Shown: positions 24,032-35,504 of the stretch, piece after piece
Numbering within the stretch: position 1 is the stretch's first letter
Layout of the letters: each line of letters begins with the position of its first letter
Assembly: GCF_036323735.1 (NCBI RefSeq)
Contig: NC_086026.1
Coordinates: 56,363,039 to 56,427,038, forward strand
Direction of reading: 5' to 3'
Length of the DNA stretch: 64,000 nucleotides
DNA from: Rattus norvegicus
Lineage: Eukaryota; Chordata; Mammalia; Rodentia; Muridae
Translations under genes and position numbers: made by a program
Notes under the pieces: generated by a model
Told to the model about the DNA's origin: nothing
What the model saw: only the letters and a program-made list of their open reading frames with translations
Database searches by the model: none

Positions 24032-24045
24032 AAAAGACGTGTGAC
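24032..24045 (+). repeat. Target-site duplication, 3' copy (L1 copy 2)
   Basis: AAAAGACGTGTGAC after the L1 A-tail; matches the 5' copy except for one position. Confidence 0.9.
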
Positions 24046-24164
24046 TTAGCAGCACCGGTCCTAGGAACCGTTACTTGACATTTCTGAGCCTCAACATCCC
24101 CCTAGATACAACAGGGTGAGCACAAATGCTTGGCTCCTGGAGTGTGTGCAGCACAGAGCAAAGA

Positions 24165-24168
<4 letters not shown>

Positions 24169-24202
<34 letters not shown>
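24169..24202. repeat. (AC)n microsatellite
   Basis: About 17 AC units, ending in ACTCACTCAC. Confidence 0.93.
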
Positions 24203-24204
<2 letters not shown>

Positions 24205-24206
<2 letters not shown>

Positions 24207-25865
24207 TCACACGAAATCTCAAGGTGCTCTCTACCTGAGAGAGACTGTACCCTCCTTTGTTCCCATCTCCTAGGAAACCCCCATTCCAGGTGTCAGTATC
24301 AGCCTGCTCTCTTAACCTCCTCCCTCCATCACACCAGGAAAGAATCTGATATCAGTAATTTATATTCCAAGGATTGATTGATTATTCTCCAACTGGAGCT
24401 CAGCCAGGCGTTTGCATTTTATGCCTTTTATCCCTAATTGTGGCATGAAAGACTTTTTCCCTTGTTAAAAGAATTTGAGACATCAGCAAGTAGGTGGAAG
24501 GCTGGGGGGGGGGTTGGGGGGGGGAGGTTGTTGGGGGCTGTGGGGGGAGGGCAAGCCTGGAATCACATTAACCAGATTCTGCTAGTTCTGAAGGTGAATT
24601 TGAGTTTGCCCTTTGCAAGTTCCTTTTCTTTTGCTGGAGATGGAGTGTAGGGAGAGAGATGGCGCAGACTCTGGGATCCTGAGTCCTAGATAGACTCGAG
24701 GAGAAGGCAGGCTGGTAAACACCAAAGCCATAGGAACAGTGAAAGAAAGATGACCCATTCACAGTTATTTTGGGGGACCCAAAGAAGCCAACCTGAGAAG
24801 GAGTTCCACTCCACTCCTGCCCTGTGGTGTCCACCATCACCTATTTTGCTCTGAGCCCTACCCTGCAGCCTCTTCCACCTCTGGCCTTCACCTGAACCCT
24901 ACCACCCTCTCCCGCCTGAATATCAGGAGGACTTTTCGGAGCGGCTCCATTCTGCTAAAAAAAATAAAAAAAAAAATTTCATCCCTTAATCCCCTCACCT
25001 GCCACCCTAACCATCTTCCCTAGACTTACTTATTAGTTGTCTATTCAGCTACAGTGTTTCAAACAAAAAAATCAAAATATGCTTTTGTAATGTTCTGGGC
25101 TAACATAGACATTGCAGGCCTGAAATGTTTGAAGAAAAGGAAAATGGAGAGACATGTAAGAAACAGAATGAACTGATGCAAATTATTAAATACATGACAG
25201 CTCAAAGAGCAAATTGAGTAGAAAAACCAACAGGGAAGAACGAACAGGGAGGAGGAAAGCAGAGCTCCCCAGATCTTGTCGTGCGCAATCCCTCCTGCCT
25301 GGAGGCATGATTTTGATAAACAGGCTCTGAGTTGTAACCAAGAGAAAGCAGGCTCTCTGAGCTGGGATTCAAAGGGCTGCAGAGGGAATGGCTGGGCTCC
25401 GCGTTGGGGCGTTAACTCTGATAGGTAACCGAAACCGAGTTAACCAGATCCTAGCAATAAACCGGTTTGAGGTGCAGAATAGAAAGGGCAACCCACGCAC
25501 CCCACCCCCCCCCACCCCCAGAACGACAGGCAGTCATTTTGTAATACAAGTGGCTAGCTCAGCACTGCCAGGCCTGAAGAAATCTAGAGCCTGACCTCTG
25601 GGCCGGGGGATAAAAGATAGGAAAATCATGGACTTCTGGGAGCGGATGGAGGCTAGATTTTGGAGCGTGGACAGGAGTGTGGGCTGGTAGGGGTGGTGAT
25701 GCTTTCGTGTGTAATTGGAAGGTGGACCAGAGCCACTCACTCCAGAACGGTCCCTGGAGGTTCACATTTTCTCTGCTACACACCCATCCCCTCTCCCTTC
25801 TCTTTCCCGGGTCTCCAACTCTACGCCTGATACACTGACCCAAATTCTCACTCGGGACAGAGAAT
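24205..25865. other. Unassigned stretch with homopolymer-rich patches
   Basis: No gene seen. It contains a G-rich patch (about 24,500-24,552), an A-rich patch (24,957-24,978) and a C-rich patch (25,499-25,520). The rest looks unique. Confidence 0.4.
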
Positions 25866-25869
25866 GAAA

Positions 25870-26200
25870 GGTTCTGTTCCCAAAGTCGTCATCACGCTGG
25901 AAGCAAATGGCCTCTTGCACGTTCATATTAAAATTTGAATATGGAAAAGAAAAAGAGAGTGGAGAGCGAAGTAGCTAAATTAGCAATGCTCACTCAGCGT
26001 GGTTTTGCTTTAATCCAGGCCTGTGAGCTTGACAGGGCTCAGGATAAACGAAAGCAGATGTGTCCATCATGCCAGCGGATATATTGCTACTAATCCCAGA
26101 CAAGACGGCAGAAACACATCACGCCTGGGCCGCACACTGTGTCGCTCTTAATCCGCCTCTAATTGCGCTGGGCACACGCCGGCACACCTCTGTCCTCTGA
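25870..26200. promoter_or_regulatory. Candidate conserved cis-regulatory element
   Basis: This stretch is free of recognisable repeats and retains many CpG dinucleotides although it is not a CpG island. It carries three TAATCC motifs (26,011, 26,091, 26,149) and a TAATTG (26,160), which are homeodomain-type core sites (TAATCC is the bicoid/OTX class). No open frame fits. That combination is typical of vertebrate developmental enhancers, but conservation cannot be tested from one sequence, so this is inference. Confidence 0.3.
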
Positions 26201-26529
26201 GTTCCATGGCTTCTGCTCCTGCATGGAGTCAACCTCAGCCAAAGCAGCTCTTTCTGCTGGAGGAGAGTTGGAACTGAGTCCGAACGGCCCCAGGCATGGG
26301 GCAAAGAGGGTGGTACAGCCAGTGTCGCAAGAAGAGGACTCAGCCAAGTGGCGAGAGTCATCCTGGGATGGTCTCTCATCTTAAAACCGAGAGCCAGTTA
26401 GATGAGAAAGTTTATGTGCAGAGACCTAATGTAACTCTAATGTATATAGTAACACCTCCCAGTGCTACTCTCTTCCTAAAGCAGTTTTTATTCATTCGCT
26501 GCCGACTCTGCCGCACGCACGCATTTCTT

Positions 26530-26610
26530 TCTTTCTTTTTTTCGGATCTGGGGACCGAACCCAGGGCCTTGCTACCGCTGAGCTAAATCCCCAACCCCCC
26601 GCCCCCCCCC
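26530..26610 (-). mobile_element. ID SINE, internally deleted (minus strand)
   Basis: Read on the plus strand: T-rich tail, CGGATCTGGGGACCGAACCC, AGGGCCTTGC, then GCTGAGCTAAATCCCCAACC, the reverse complement of the rat ID element. About 20 bases of the usual middle (the GCGCTTGC..GCGCTCTACC part) are missing, and a C-rich run sits at the 5' head. Flanked by the duplication GCACGCATTTCTT at 26,517-26,529 and 26,611-26,623. Confidence 0.88.
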
Positions 26611-26871
26611 GCACGCATTTCTTAATGGCTAAACAAACAAGTTAAGTATGGTTGGAGGGAGTGGCTGTTACTTATGAAATGGGGGTGGGGGTGGGTCAGA
26701 GTCACTCATCCCCAAATTTTCCCTGAAGCTCATCCCTTTCTCTGTGACAGCTCCTTTCTCTTTCCCTTCCCCTTTCCTCCCCTCTAAACTGGCTCAAATT
26801 CTCACTCGGTGCAAAGGAATCAGAGGCTCCGTTACCATTGTTATCTGATTGGAAAGAAAAACATAAAAGGC

Positions 26872-27005
26872 AAAATTACAACCCAGGTTTGCAATCCCAG
26901 ATACTTAGAGAGGCTGAGGCAGAAGGATCAGACCGAGCTATAGAATAGAGGGAGTTCAAGGCCAGCCTGAGCAGTTTAGTGAGATGCTGTCTCAAAAATG
27001 AAAGA
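26872..27005 (+). mobile_element. B1/B4-type SINE fragment
   Basis: GCAATCCCAGATACTTAGAG, AGGCTGAGGCAGAAGGATCA, GAGTTCAAGGCCAGCCTGAG and GATGCTGTCTCAAAAATG give the B1 order, with an A-rich tail to about 27,018. Confidence 0.78.
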
Positions 27006-27224
27006 AAAAAAATAATAAGAATATCTTCCTTATATGCATGCTTTTAGCAATGCAGACATGTATTATGTAGCATAATGCTAGCGGAGATCCCATGTAATCA
27101 TTTAACTGTGTTGTATACATGCATATGTCTGTGTGTAGAAATACAGGTTGTAAATACATCTACGTCTATTTGTATGCATACGTGTCTCATGGTCATTGAT
27201 ATCCAGACACTGTTCGGCAACATC

Positions 27225-27325
27225 GCCAAAATTTGTTGTCCATCTGGCCAAGGGGCTTAGCTCCCTAATCCTCTAGCACTTGGAAGGCAAAGGAAGATTA
27301 CAAGACCAAGGCAACACACGATGCC
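27225..27325 (+). mobile_element. Degenerate B1-like fragment
   Basis: CTAATCCTCTAGCACTTGGA, AGGCAAAGGAAGATTACAAG and ACCAAGGCAA follow the B1 left half weakly. Low certainty. Confidence 0.35.
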
Positions 27326-27329
27326 TATG

Positions 27330-28670
27330 GAACACACGGTATCATAGAAAGTATTTGCTGTCAACATCATTCTGTAACACCACCCATACATGTATTTCAA
27401 TCTATTGACTACCGTATACTCTTCTGTTGAATCAATTTATCATTATTTATTATTTGTGAATGTGGTCCATATTCTATAGCCATGGTCAAGATGACGCAAG
27501 GTAAATAGTGCTTCTTTCTTTTCCAACTCACATTAACCTGTACTTCAATTTTTCCATTTGGTTTAGTTAAGAGAAACCATAGTCTTGTCATGCGCTAGCG
27601 AACTTCTGTCAGGCTATTGGTTGTTAGCTGGAGGCCGTCTCCCGGAGCATTATCTGTACTCTGGGGCTCCCATGGCATCACTGGTATTATGGAACCTTTG
27701 GCCGTGGTTGGCCCTGGTTCTGTACCCTGTGGATGAGCCTCACTTTTCTGAGTATGGTCACCCATATCCTTTCCATTCAGGGGAGACACAGAATCGACAG
27801 TCTACCAGTTTCTATCCTTTGGGGCTCTCACAACTGACTATATGTATGCCCCTCTCCAGGGCCCGGCTCAGTCCTGCCATCTGTCTAACTAGCTCTGCTG
27901 TCTCACCTTGCTTTCCTCCGGGATGTTGCAAGCTATCTCCATCGTGAGTCACCCAGAGCTTTCCTATAAACACTTACTGACAATCAGCTGCCTGGGATTC
28001 CCTTCAGATACAAATCATGACTAGGCCAACAGTGGTATCTTGGGTGCTGGCAGACAGTTCAATGCCCTGGGATGCCAAGGAGCAGTAGATGAGGCTAAAA
28101 CCCAGAGGTTGACAGTTCTGGATCTGGGTCTGGCTTATGGTACCAGTAGTAGAGGTCATGGGGCTCAGGTCTGAGGTTCACTGGTCAGGGTCTTCACTGT
28201 CAGTGGCTCTGCTCTGAGTGATCCATGTAATGAGAGGTGGCAGCCCTCCGTGGTCAATGCTATGGCTCTCACGCCCTCCCGGGACCTTCATTTCCTAACA
28301 GATAATGTCTGGACCTTGCATGACAGGACCCAGAACACCTTAACAGCTTCCCAGAACTCTTCCAGGGGGCCGGGCCTACAGAGTCTCATTATCAACTCTT
28401 TACAGCCTTCCACAGTCTTGGATTGCCACCATCTCCTCCGCTCTCCTGCTGACCTTCATGGTTTCAGGAACCTCTTGTTCCTGGGATTTTATTTCTGATT
28501 ACTCTCTGGACTCTCTGCTGCTTTCTTGCTGTTATGATGCTGTTGATATGGTAACTACTATTTCCTCCTGTGTTCCCAGTCAGCCTACTCTACCCACAAT
28601 AAAGATCATAAGCAGGCAAGAAAAGCCCGTTCAGGCGAAGCCTATCCGTGGACCCAGCATAATAGCAAGA
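27330..28670. other. Unassigned stretch, possibly an unrecognised repeat
   Basis: From about 27,590 to 28,660 the sequence is unusually even in composition and contains phrases (GGTACTGGCAGACAG-like, GTGCTGGCAGACAGTTCAAT) that I associate with a rodent interspersed repeat, but I cannot name it. A frame of 120 codons starting at 27,585 has no recognisable domain. Confidence 0.35.
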
Positions 28671-28677
28671 TGAGGAG

Positions 28678-28757
28678 CTGGCCCGATGGCTCAGTGGGTG
28701 GAACTACTTGCCATGGGGCCTGACAACCTGAGTTCAGTCCTGGGGACCTCCAGATAT
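28678..28757 (+). mobile_element. B2/B3-class SINE 5' fragment
   Basis: GAGCTGGCCCGATGGCTCAG, CCTGACAACCTGAGTTCAGT and CCTGGGGACC form the tRNA-like head with A and B boxes. The body is replaced by a GAT/GAC microsatellite. Confidence 0.7.
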
Positions 28758-28800
28758 GATGATGATGACGATGACGATGACGACGACGACGACGACGACA

Positions 28801-28835
<35 letters not shown>

Positions 28836-28853
28836 AATAATAATAATAATAAA
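28758..28853. repeat. (GAT)n(GAC)n(GAT)n(AAT)n trinucleotide repeat
   Basis: Compound trinucleotide array with an inner core of about seven GAC units, rare in mammals because of its CpGs. It encodes only poly-Asp or poly-His chance frames. Confidence 0.95.
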
Positions 28854-28859
28854 TGTAGT

Positions 28860-29615
28860 AGTTTTTAATGAGTAAGTCTAAGCAAACTAGCTGTGTAACC
28901 AGAGAAAGGCATGAGAAAAAGGCTAGGCATGCTTGTGCCATGCAAAGGAAGAATTGTAATTTGCTTCAGTAGCTTAGCAGGTTGCAGGCCCAGCAATCCC
29001 AAGGATAAATCATAACGTCACATTGCACCAATTACAAGCCTTCTGCTGGTTCACTAAAGAAAACTTTCTTCCCTTGGCCTGAGAAAACAGATGCAGTCAA
29101 ACATGCAGCTAGGGTTCATGGAACCTGTCTTAGAAAGATGGCTTCCCAGAAGGAGACGGGTTGTCTGAGGTAGTTGTAACTGAAGCAAGGCCTTCTGAAG
29201 AAGGACAGTGATGTGGTGGTCTCCTGGAGCTCCTGGAGTGTTTGTAGAGCTATCAAGAGGTGTCCAAAGCAGCCACTATGACAAAGAAGGAACTGTTTGC
29301 GTGTTGGTCCCCAGCTGATGTCCATCAGTAATAAGGGAAGATGGATCCGTTGCCCTTGAAGGATCAAAAGACCGACTCTCAAGACAAAAAAAAAATGCAT
29401 TGAAGCCCATTTGCAATGAAGATTACTCTTTAATGTTAACATTCTTAAGCTAAGAAACATGGTGATGGTGAGATGGCTCTCTTTTAATAAGGATAATTCT
29501 TAATTTTACTAAATGTCAATCTTCTTTGGGTGTTAAATAATTTACTGCTTTATTCTTTGACCCAAAGGACTGTTCAGAAAGTCATGGTCAATAAAATAGT
29601 TAGGATTCCAACTTA
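28860..29615. other. Unassigned non-coding stretch
   Basis: No gene seen. A 114-codon minus-strand frame at 29,116-29,460 has no recognisable domain or splice context. Confidence 0.35.
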
Positions 29616-29619
29616 AGTG

Positions 29620-30175
29620 TCAGGCAAAGCTGGTACTTGAATACACTTGTCTTGTTCCTTATCTCTGGGAAAAGGATTAATTTAAAAGTATTAGTTCAGC
29701 GTGGTGATATCTGTAGGGCTTTCTACAAACACTTTTTATGGAAGGAAATTCCCTCCTATTCTTAGTTTGTTGAGAAGTTTGTCTATGTAATGGGCAAATA
29801 CTGAATTCTATTCATTTATTCCTCTGGCATTGACAGAATCACATGAATTTTTTCATGAAATAAGGTTAATTACACTTATTAATTTACACTGTTAAACCAA
29901 CCTTGCTTTCCTGAAATACAGTTTACTTACTCCGGGTATATTTCACTTTATCTAGTTTGGGATGCATTTGCTATTTCTTTGGGTGTTTGTCTCTGCGTTT
30001 TTGAGAGATATTCATCTATACTTGATCATCCTCATGATGATCCTACTGGGTTTTTATATAAAAATTATACACTAAATAAGTTGGAAACCATTCATTCTTT
30101 GTTTCTTGGAAATGTTGTGTAAGCGTGGTCAATGTCTTCTGTAATTGTTGTTAGAATTCACCTGAGAAGGGATGA
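29620..30175 (-). mobile_element. Ancient L1M-type LINE-1 ORF2 fragment (minus)
   Basis: In plus-strand order it matches the reverse complement of an old mammalian L1 ORF2: CTTGTCTTGTTCCTTATCTC, CCTATTCTTAGTTTGTTGAG, GTTAAACCAACCTTGCTTTC, TTTTTATATAAAAATTATAC and GTTAGAATTCACCTGAGAAG. Heavily mutated. It may extend to about 30,600 but I cannot follow it there. Confidence 0.7.
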
Positions 30176-30179
30176 TGGC

Positions 30180-32200
30180 CTAAAAGTTGCTAATTTTCCA
30201 CTTTCCGCGTGATTCTTCTTTGAGTTAAGTGGCATTTCAACTGTACTGCTCAGTCCTGAAACATCCCCAGCACTTACAGGTTTCTCTCCCCGTTGTTGAT
30301 TGCTGGTTGAGTACACCAACAGCCAGAGGATAAATATTTGGATGCTCAATGAGATTTACATGAGTCTCAGGATGTAGACTATTTCATTAAATGTCCCATA
30401 ATTATCTGGATAATACCATACGTATTTATCTAAGCACCGCTTGTAAGTCATTCCGCCATCTTCTATAGTATATGTTGAAATATCAGAAGCCATATTAGTA
30501 TTCCTTCAAGATGCTATGTGTTCTTTCCCAAATGTCTTCTGATATTTTCCTTGTCCTTGATTTTTAGCACTGTGTTATGTTCTGAGATCTGGATGGTCTT
30601 TTTAAAGTTTTATTCTTACTATTTTTATGTTTTATTGAAATAGCCTTCATGTAGCTAAACTGAACCCATAGTTTAAATTTTTAGTTTACATGTATATTTC
30701 ATATTAGTTGCAGTTCTATGCTATGGAAACACTTTCATCTCGACTCACCGTTCCTGTGATGCATATCCTTTTACTGATTTTTTAAATTTGTAAGGTGATG
30801 TTTCTTATTAGACTTAGAAAAGTCTCCCCTTATGATTTTTTTTCCAGACTTAGCATCTGTTCCATTATGCCCTCATTCTGGGACATCAAGGTCAGATGTA
30901 CACTTTCATGCCATGACCATGCCTCATACTCTGCTTAGCTCAGGCTTCTACCAAGAGGAAACTTCCAGACATATGAGCTAAGAAAAGAAACTCGGACAGA
31001 TAAAGATGTCTTTGTAGAGTTGGGACGACACAAACTGGGTTTCCAGGAGGCTAACGTAGCAGATTTCTAGGTCATAATGTGGGAGAAGAGGGAGCTAGCA
31101 CAGAAGAAGAGATTCAAAAATCTACTAAGGGGTGCTCTTTATTTCTTAGCTGAATACTAATTGCACACATATCACATGAAATTCAATGAGACTGGAAAAT
31201 GACAAGTAGGTTAATGCAAGCTTAAAAAGCTTCCAGAAATCACAGAGGGTTGGGAGACACTCACCCTGCTCCGGTGTAGAATGGTGCGATGATTGTGAAC
31301 AAGCAGTGTTGAGTCAGGTCTTGCTATACAGTGCATTAAAGTCGATGGCAGACATACACGTGCAACATCTTTTGAGAACCTTCAAAGGGATCAGGCATAT
31401 CAACAAGTTATTTAACTGCTACTCTCCAAGGACAATAATAAAACACAGGTATTCAGATTCGTGGCAATCACGCTGTCTAGCGTCCAATCAAAATCTAACA
31501 CCCAGAATCCCAATAATACAATCTATAATCAGGAGAACAATTTAGTTAACAGGATAACTCAGAAATAATAAAAATGATGGGGCTAGCAGACAATTCAAAA
31601 CACTTCTTGAAACACATGGATTTAATGTTCCTATAGATGTCTTTTTTGTTGGAATGACTATTAATTTGGATAAAAGTAGTCCCAGCATTTATAACATAAA
31701 CAAATACTTGAAATAAGTCTGTGCTCTGCTCTAAATTACTATATACTGCATGCAGCAGTGGTCCCTCAGGCTGTCCCTTGTGTGAGTTTATTTCATAAAC
31801 AGCACTTGGCTCCATTTTGAGTTCAAATGTACGTACAGGAGGATCTGTATCTCACTCTGCAAGTAGATAACATCGCTTGTCCAGAACCTGTCCAGTGCCA
31901 CCCATGTGTCACAGATGAATAATTATTTGTCCATGAGAAAACAGAAGGAACCACCAGTAAAGTTATTACATTGTCAATATATTAACAAATGAATGTATTG
32001 AAACCATATTTGCAAAACCGGCTGTGTGGGCTTATCAAACACTATATTAAGAAATACAGTTAATATTGTGAGGCCAGTGGCATCCACACAACTTATCATC
32101 TGACCTACGAGTATGTGCACCAAGAGACTGATGGGCAGAGAAACTCTACCTGTTCCCAGGCTTCACCTTAGCTCCACCCCACCAACTATCAAGCTATAGA
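30180..32200. other. Unassigned AT-rich stretch
   Basis: No gene seen. Part of 30,360-30,850 may be further old L1 sequence; the rest shows no named repeat. Confidence 0.35.
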
Positions 32201-32204
32201 AGCT

Positions 32205-32365
32205 TCTGGGGTCTCTCTGTTCCTGCCTCTCCCTTCTGTATAGGGGTACTGGGATTATAGATATGTACTACCACACCTGACTTTATGTAGGTTCTGGGGG
32301 TTTAAACTCAATAGTCACACATGCCCAGCAAGTGCTCTACCCACTAATCATCTCCCACCCCACAT
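32205..32365 (-). mobile_element. B4/RSINE-type SINE (minus)
   Basis: GTACTGGGATTATAGATATG, ACTACCACACCTGACTTTAT, GTAGGTTCTGGGGGTTTAAA, CAGCAAGTGCTCTACCCACT and AATCATCTCCC form the reverse order of a B1-tRNA composite SINE. Confidence 0.65.
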
Positions 32366-32571
32366 TCCAATTTACAATTATTTTGTCTAGTTCTTATAGT
32401 TGTTTATGGCAGAAATGTAAGCCAACCTCCTTAGGAGGCATGGGTTTTTTTTTTTTAAATATTTTCTGCTCTTATTTAGGGAAGAAACAGAACGGACCAA
32501 GATGGAACATAGATTAGAAAATAGAAGAGCAAAAATAAATCATATCAGAGACACGAAAAGATAAAAAAAAA

Positions 32572-32725
32572 TCAGTGCTGGCTGTGCATGCCTGTAACTG
32601 CAGTATTCAGGAGGCTCGGACGGGAGGCAAGAAGTTCATCAATTCAAGGCTGCCCAGGTTATGTAGTGCGACCCTGTCCTAAAAACAAATCCAAACCAAC
32701 AAAAAAAGAAAAAAGAAAAGAAAAG
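32572..32725 (+). mobile_element. B1 SINE with A-rich tail
   Basis: GCTGGCTGTGCATGCCTGTA, ACTGCAGTATTCAGGAGGCT, AATTCAAGGCTGCCCAGGTT and GCGACCCTGTCCTAAAAAC, followed by an A-rich AAAAGAAAAG tail. Confidence 0.82.
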
Positions 32726-32739
32726 ATGCAAGTTCCTAC

Positions 32740-33345
32740 TATCTAGCTTTCACAGCAAGGAATGCTCTATAGACTTCAATGGTCCTACCCAGCACTGGAT
32801 GCTCAGTGTTAGAATACTAACCTGCCAGGCAAGGCATACCCACGAGTCCAATAGCATCATGGCTCTTACAGAGTACCCAACCACTTTCTGATTGGTTTTG
32901 AAGCCTGCTCCACAGGTCAAAATTTATGTCTGTTACTACAAACTTGAGGCCACTGGCCTTAGGAGAGAAGCTGCTGTTGTTCTGCTAAATGGCCATGTTG
33001 TTAAACTGCCTTTTAAATATCTATATTTACATCCACATCTGTAGGCTATGCTTAAACATTCTCAGAGAAGCTTTTGTTCTGCAGTGAGCAGAGGTTTATG
33101 CAGAGATTCAACTGGGTAAGATGACAAGAGACTCAAATAACTGTGAGTTCTCAGCCCTATATAGGATATCTGTACTGATCCCATAACAAGGCCCAATGGC
33201 CATCCCAAAGGAAGGGTGGAAAGACCAGGAAGACAGGGAGGAGTGTTATGAAATGCTGTCTTCTAGACATGACATGGACATTTCATTCATGAGGTCATGG
33301 CAGACAAAGTCAAGATTCCAACACTTGCGACTCAACCCCATGTTC
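32740..33345 (+). mobile_element. Lx-type LINE-1 3' UTR fragment
   Basis: A long, ordered match to the old rodent Lx 3' UTR pattern: TTTCTGATTGGTTTTGAAGC, CCTGCTCCACAGGTCAAAAT, CTGCTGTTGTTCTGCTAAAT, GAGTTCTCAGCCCTATATAG, AATGCTGTCTTCTAGACATG and ACATGGACATTTCATTCATG. No coding capacity. Confidence 0.65.
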
Positions 33346-33397
33346 CAGTGGATAACTCTACATATGGGCTCACATGGGCGGCACAAACGAGTGGATC

Positions 33398-33595
33398 TGA
33401 GCCTGTGTGAATGTATATCGCCTGTTAATGAAATACCCATGGAGACCAGAAGAGGGAATTAGATCACCCGGGCTGCAGTACAGGCAGTTCTGAGCCACCT
33501 GACTTGGGTGTCAGGAACTGGGAATGAGACCTGGATCCTCTTGGGAAACAGCAGGTGCCTGTAACTACCAAGGCATCTCCCCAGGGACTGATGGC
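33398..33595 (-). mobile_element. B3-class SINE (minus)
   Basis: GGAGACCAGAAGAGGGAATT, CGGGCTGCAGTACAGGCAGT, TCTGAGCCACCTGACTTGGG, CTGGATCCTCTTGGGAAACA and GGCATCTCCCCAGGGA are the reverse complement of a B3 body and tRNA-like head. Confidence 0.8.
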
Positions 33596-33599
33596 ATTT

Positions 33600-35190
33600 G
33601 TGTTTATATGTCTGATCTATTCACTGTATCATCTCCATTTCATCCATGGTCATCTCTGCTAGTTGACTTGACACCTTCACTTCCTACTGGTGGGTTTTCC
33701 TCATGTGCCCAATTACTGTAGTAATTATCAATGGGAAGTCTCTCCATTCAATATACTAAATTAGTCCAGGTATCGCTAACCCACTCTTTATACCTACAGT
33801 AGGTCAGTAGAACCAGTCAACTAGGTGTGCATTCGGGTTCCTTCACAGTATGTGGGATAAAGGAGAGGCAAGTGGGAGTCCTGAAGAAAACAAAGCTTGA
33901 CAGGAGACAGGAGAGACTAGAGAGTGCGAGAACAGAGAGAGGTGGGGGTTGGAGGGGTCTGCTCTAGAAAGTATGCAGGGGTGAAGCTACTTTTCTTATA
34001 CGCCATGACTTACTCTGGTTTATATTCAAGTTTAAATGTCATCACCAGAAATTATAAGCGAAAGTTCGAAGTCTGAGCCTATACCTGTCCATCTCAGTTT
34101 TTCATGAGTGACGTTTCTGTAATCTTCTGAAGACAGCTGGCCCTGGCCTGTGTGCATCCACAGGGGTTGGGTGTGAGCCTGCTTAAAGAAATTGTGGGAA
34201 AACCATGTACAGAGCCTCCTGGGCCTCTTTCTTGTTTTTACGTTCTCCAGGCTCACTTGACTGTCTTAATGTTCCCTTTTATAGTAACTCATAGGGAAGA
34301 GAGTTCATGGATTATAGCCACTTGGCCTATTCTGACCTTTTCGACAGCTCAGAATCTCTTAAGAGCCAGTCACTTACTAGGACACATCAGATTTTATCTA
34401 AAAGCTACGAGCTGAGTTCAGTGGCTTTAGCCATGGGCTAAGACCGCTGTGACTGTGGGTAGCCAAGGCCACAAAAGGGTGTGATAAATGAGTATATGCT
34501 TAGAATAGTACAGGGTGTGTCCCGAGTGTACAAGTATTATGGGATGTAGCCTGACCAGATGGAGAGGCTAGAATTTGCATGCAGTCTCTTGTCAGGGGTG
34601 GAGCAAGATTGTGGTGTTGGGGAAACTATAGAGGGGGAGAAGACTGGATTATATTCAGTTTTTACTTTCTTCCTAATGAACTCAAATGAGATTATAGGGA
34701 CATGGCTTTTATTCAGTTTTTATAGTTGTTGTGAGCTATTTTATGGCACCCCTTCATTGTATTTAGTCTCACAGGAAGGTAGAATTTTCTTCCCTCCAAG
34801 CAGTGAAACAAAAATGCTGAATCCTCCATCTGTCTTCCGAGGCAGGCCCAGTACAGGCAGGAGAATTGACCCAGCAAACCAGAAGTTCCCTCCCAACTTG
34901 AAACCTGACATTTGAGTGGCACTGTGAGGATGGAGTGGTGAGAAACTTGCCATAAAATGATGAGATGGACTCCCTGGACACAGCAAAGTCTCCCCTGTGT
35001 AAAGTTCACCGTGCTTCGTTCTCCTTTGGTCCACTACAGAGACCTTGGTTCCTATCTGTTGTCCAAGGCTGCTCCTGCCTTCTTCTGCCATCCCAATAAC
35101 ATACCGATAGAACACTCATGTTATCAAAGAGAGCAACAAACACAATCGTATCAACTGACTGAGATTCACTTTTAAATTAAGAGGCTAAAT
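33600..35190. other. Unassigned non-coding stretch
   Basis: No gene or confidently named repeat seen. Confidence 0.35.
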
Positions 35191-35194
35191 AATC

Positions 35195-35335
35195 CAGTAG
35201 TTGAAAACATGGGCTGAGGAACCAGGTTGCCAGGGCTTGGATCTTCAGATTTGCCACTTAAAGAGGTATGAGCTAGCTTCTGTGGACACTGGTTCACATT
35301 TGGAAGTATGGAAAATAATGGTTTTGTTCTCATGG
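35195..35335 (+). mobile_element. MIR (ancient SINE), probable
   Basis: CAGGTTGCCAGGGCTTGGAT, then CAGATTTGCCACTTAAAGAG and ATGAGCTAGC resemble the MIR 5' half (GGTTC..TGCCACTTACTAGCTG). Confidence 0.4.
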
Positions 35336-35349
35336 GGTCATTTAACTGT

Positions 35350-35502
35350 AGAGAGAAATGAGAGAAGGAGGGAGGGAGATGAGAAGGAAAGGAGGAGAGG
35401 GGAGATGAAGAAAGGAGAAGGGAGCATAGGAAGGGAGGGGAGTGGAAAGCAAAGAAGGGGAAGGGAGATGAGAGGAGAGGGGAAGAGGGGAAGAGAGGAA
35501 GT
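35350..35502. repeat. Purine-rich (GGAGA)n-like tract
   Basis: About 150 bases almost entirely A and G in irregular GGAGA/GGGAG units; apparent frames on either strand are low-complexity (Arg/Glu/Gly or Ser/Pro/Leu). Confidence 0.88.
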
Positions 35503-35504
35503 TT

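Larger units (their letters stand above)
21985..24170 (+). mobile_element. Probable MIR split by LINE-1 copy 2
   Basis: Left part 21,985-22,030 (TAGTCAGACCGTCAAGAGC) and right part 24,046-24,165 (GGAACCGTTACTTGACATTT, CTGAGCCTCAACATCC) read continuously as a diverged MIR once the L1 and one copy of the target-site duplication are removed. Moderate confidence because MIR similarity is weak over such short arms. Confidence 0.45.

Noticed and set aside
27585..27947. 120-codon frame considered as a gene or retroviral fragment
   Set aside because: No protein motif I recognise; the region looks more like a non-coding repeat, and neighbouring frames are broken.
28642..28941. Poly-His and poly-Asp frames (also at 60,689-61,008 and 63,402-63,821)
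   Set aside because: They are direct translations of trinucleotide microsatellites.
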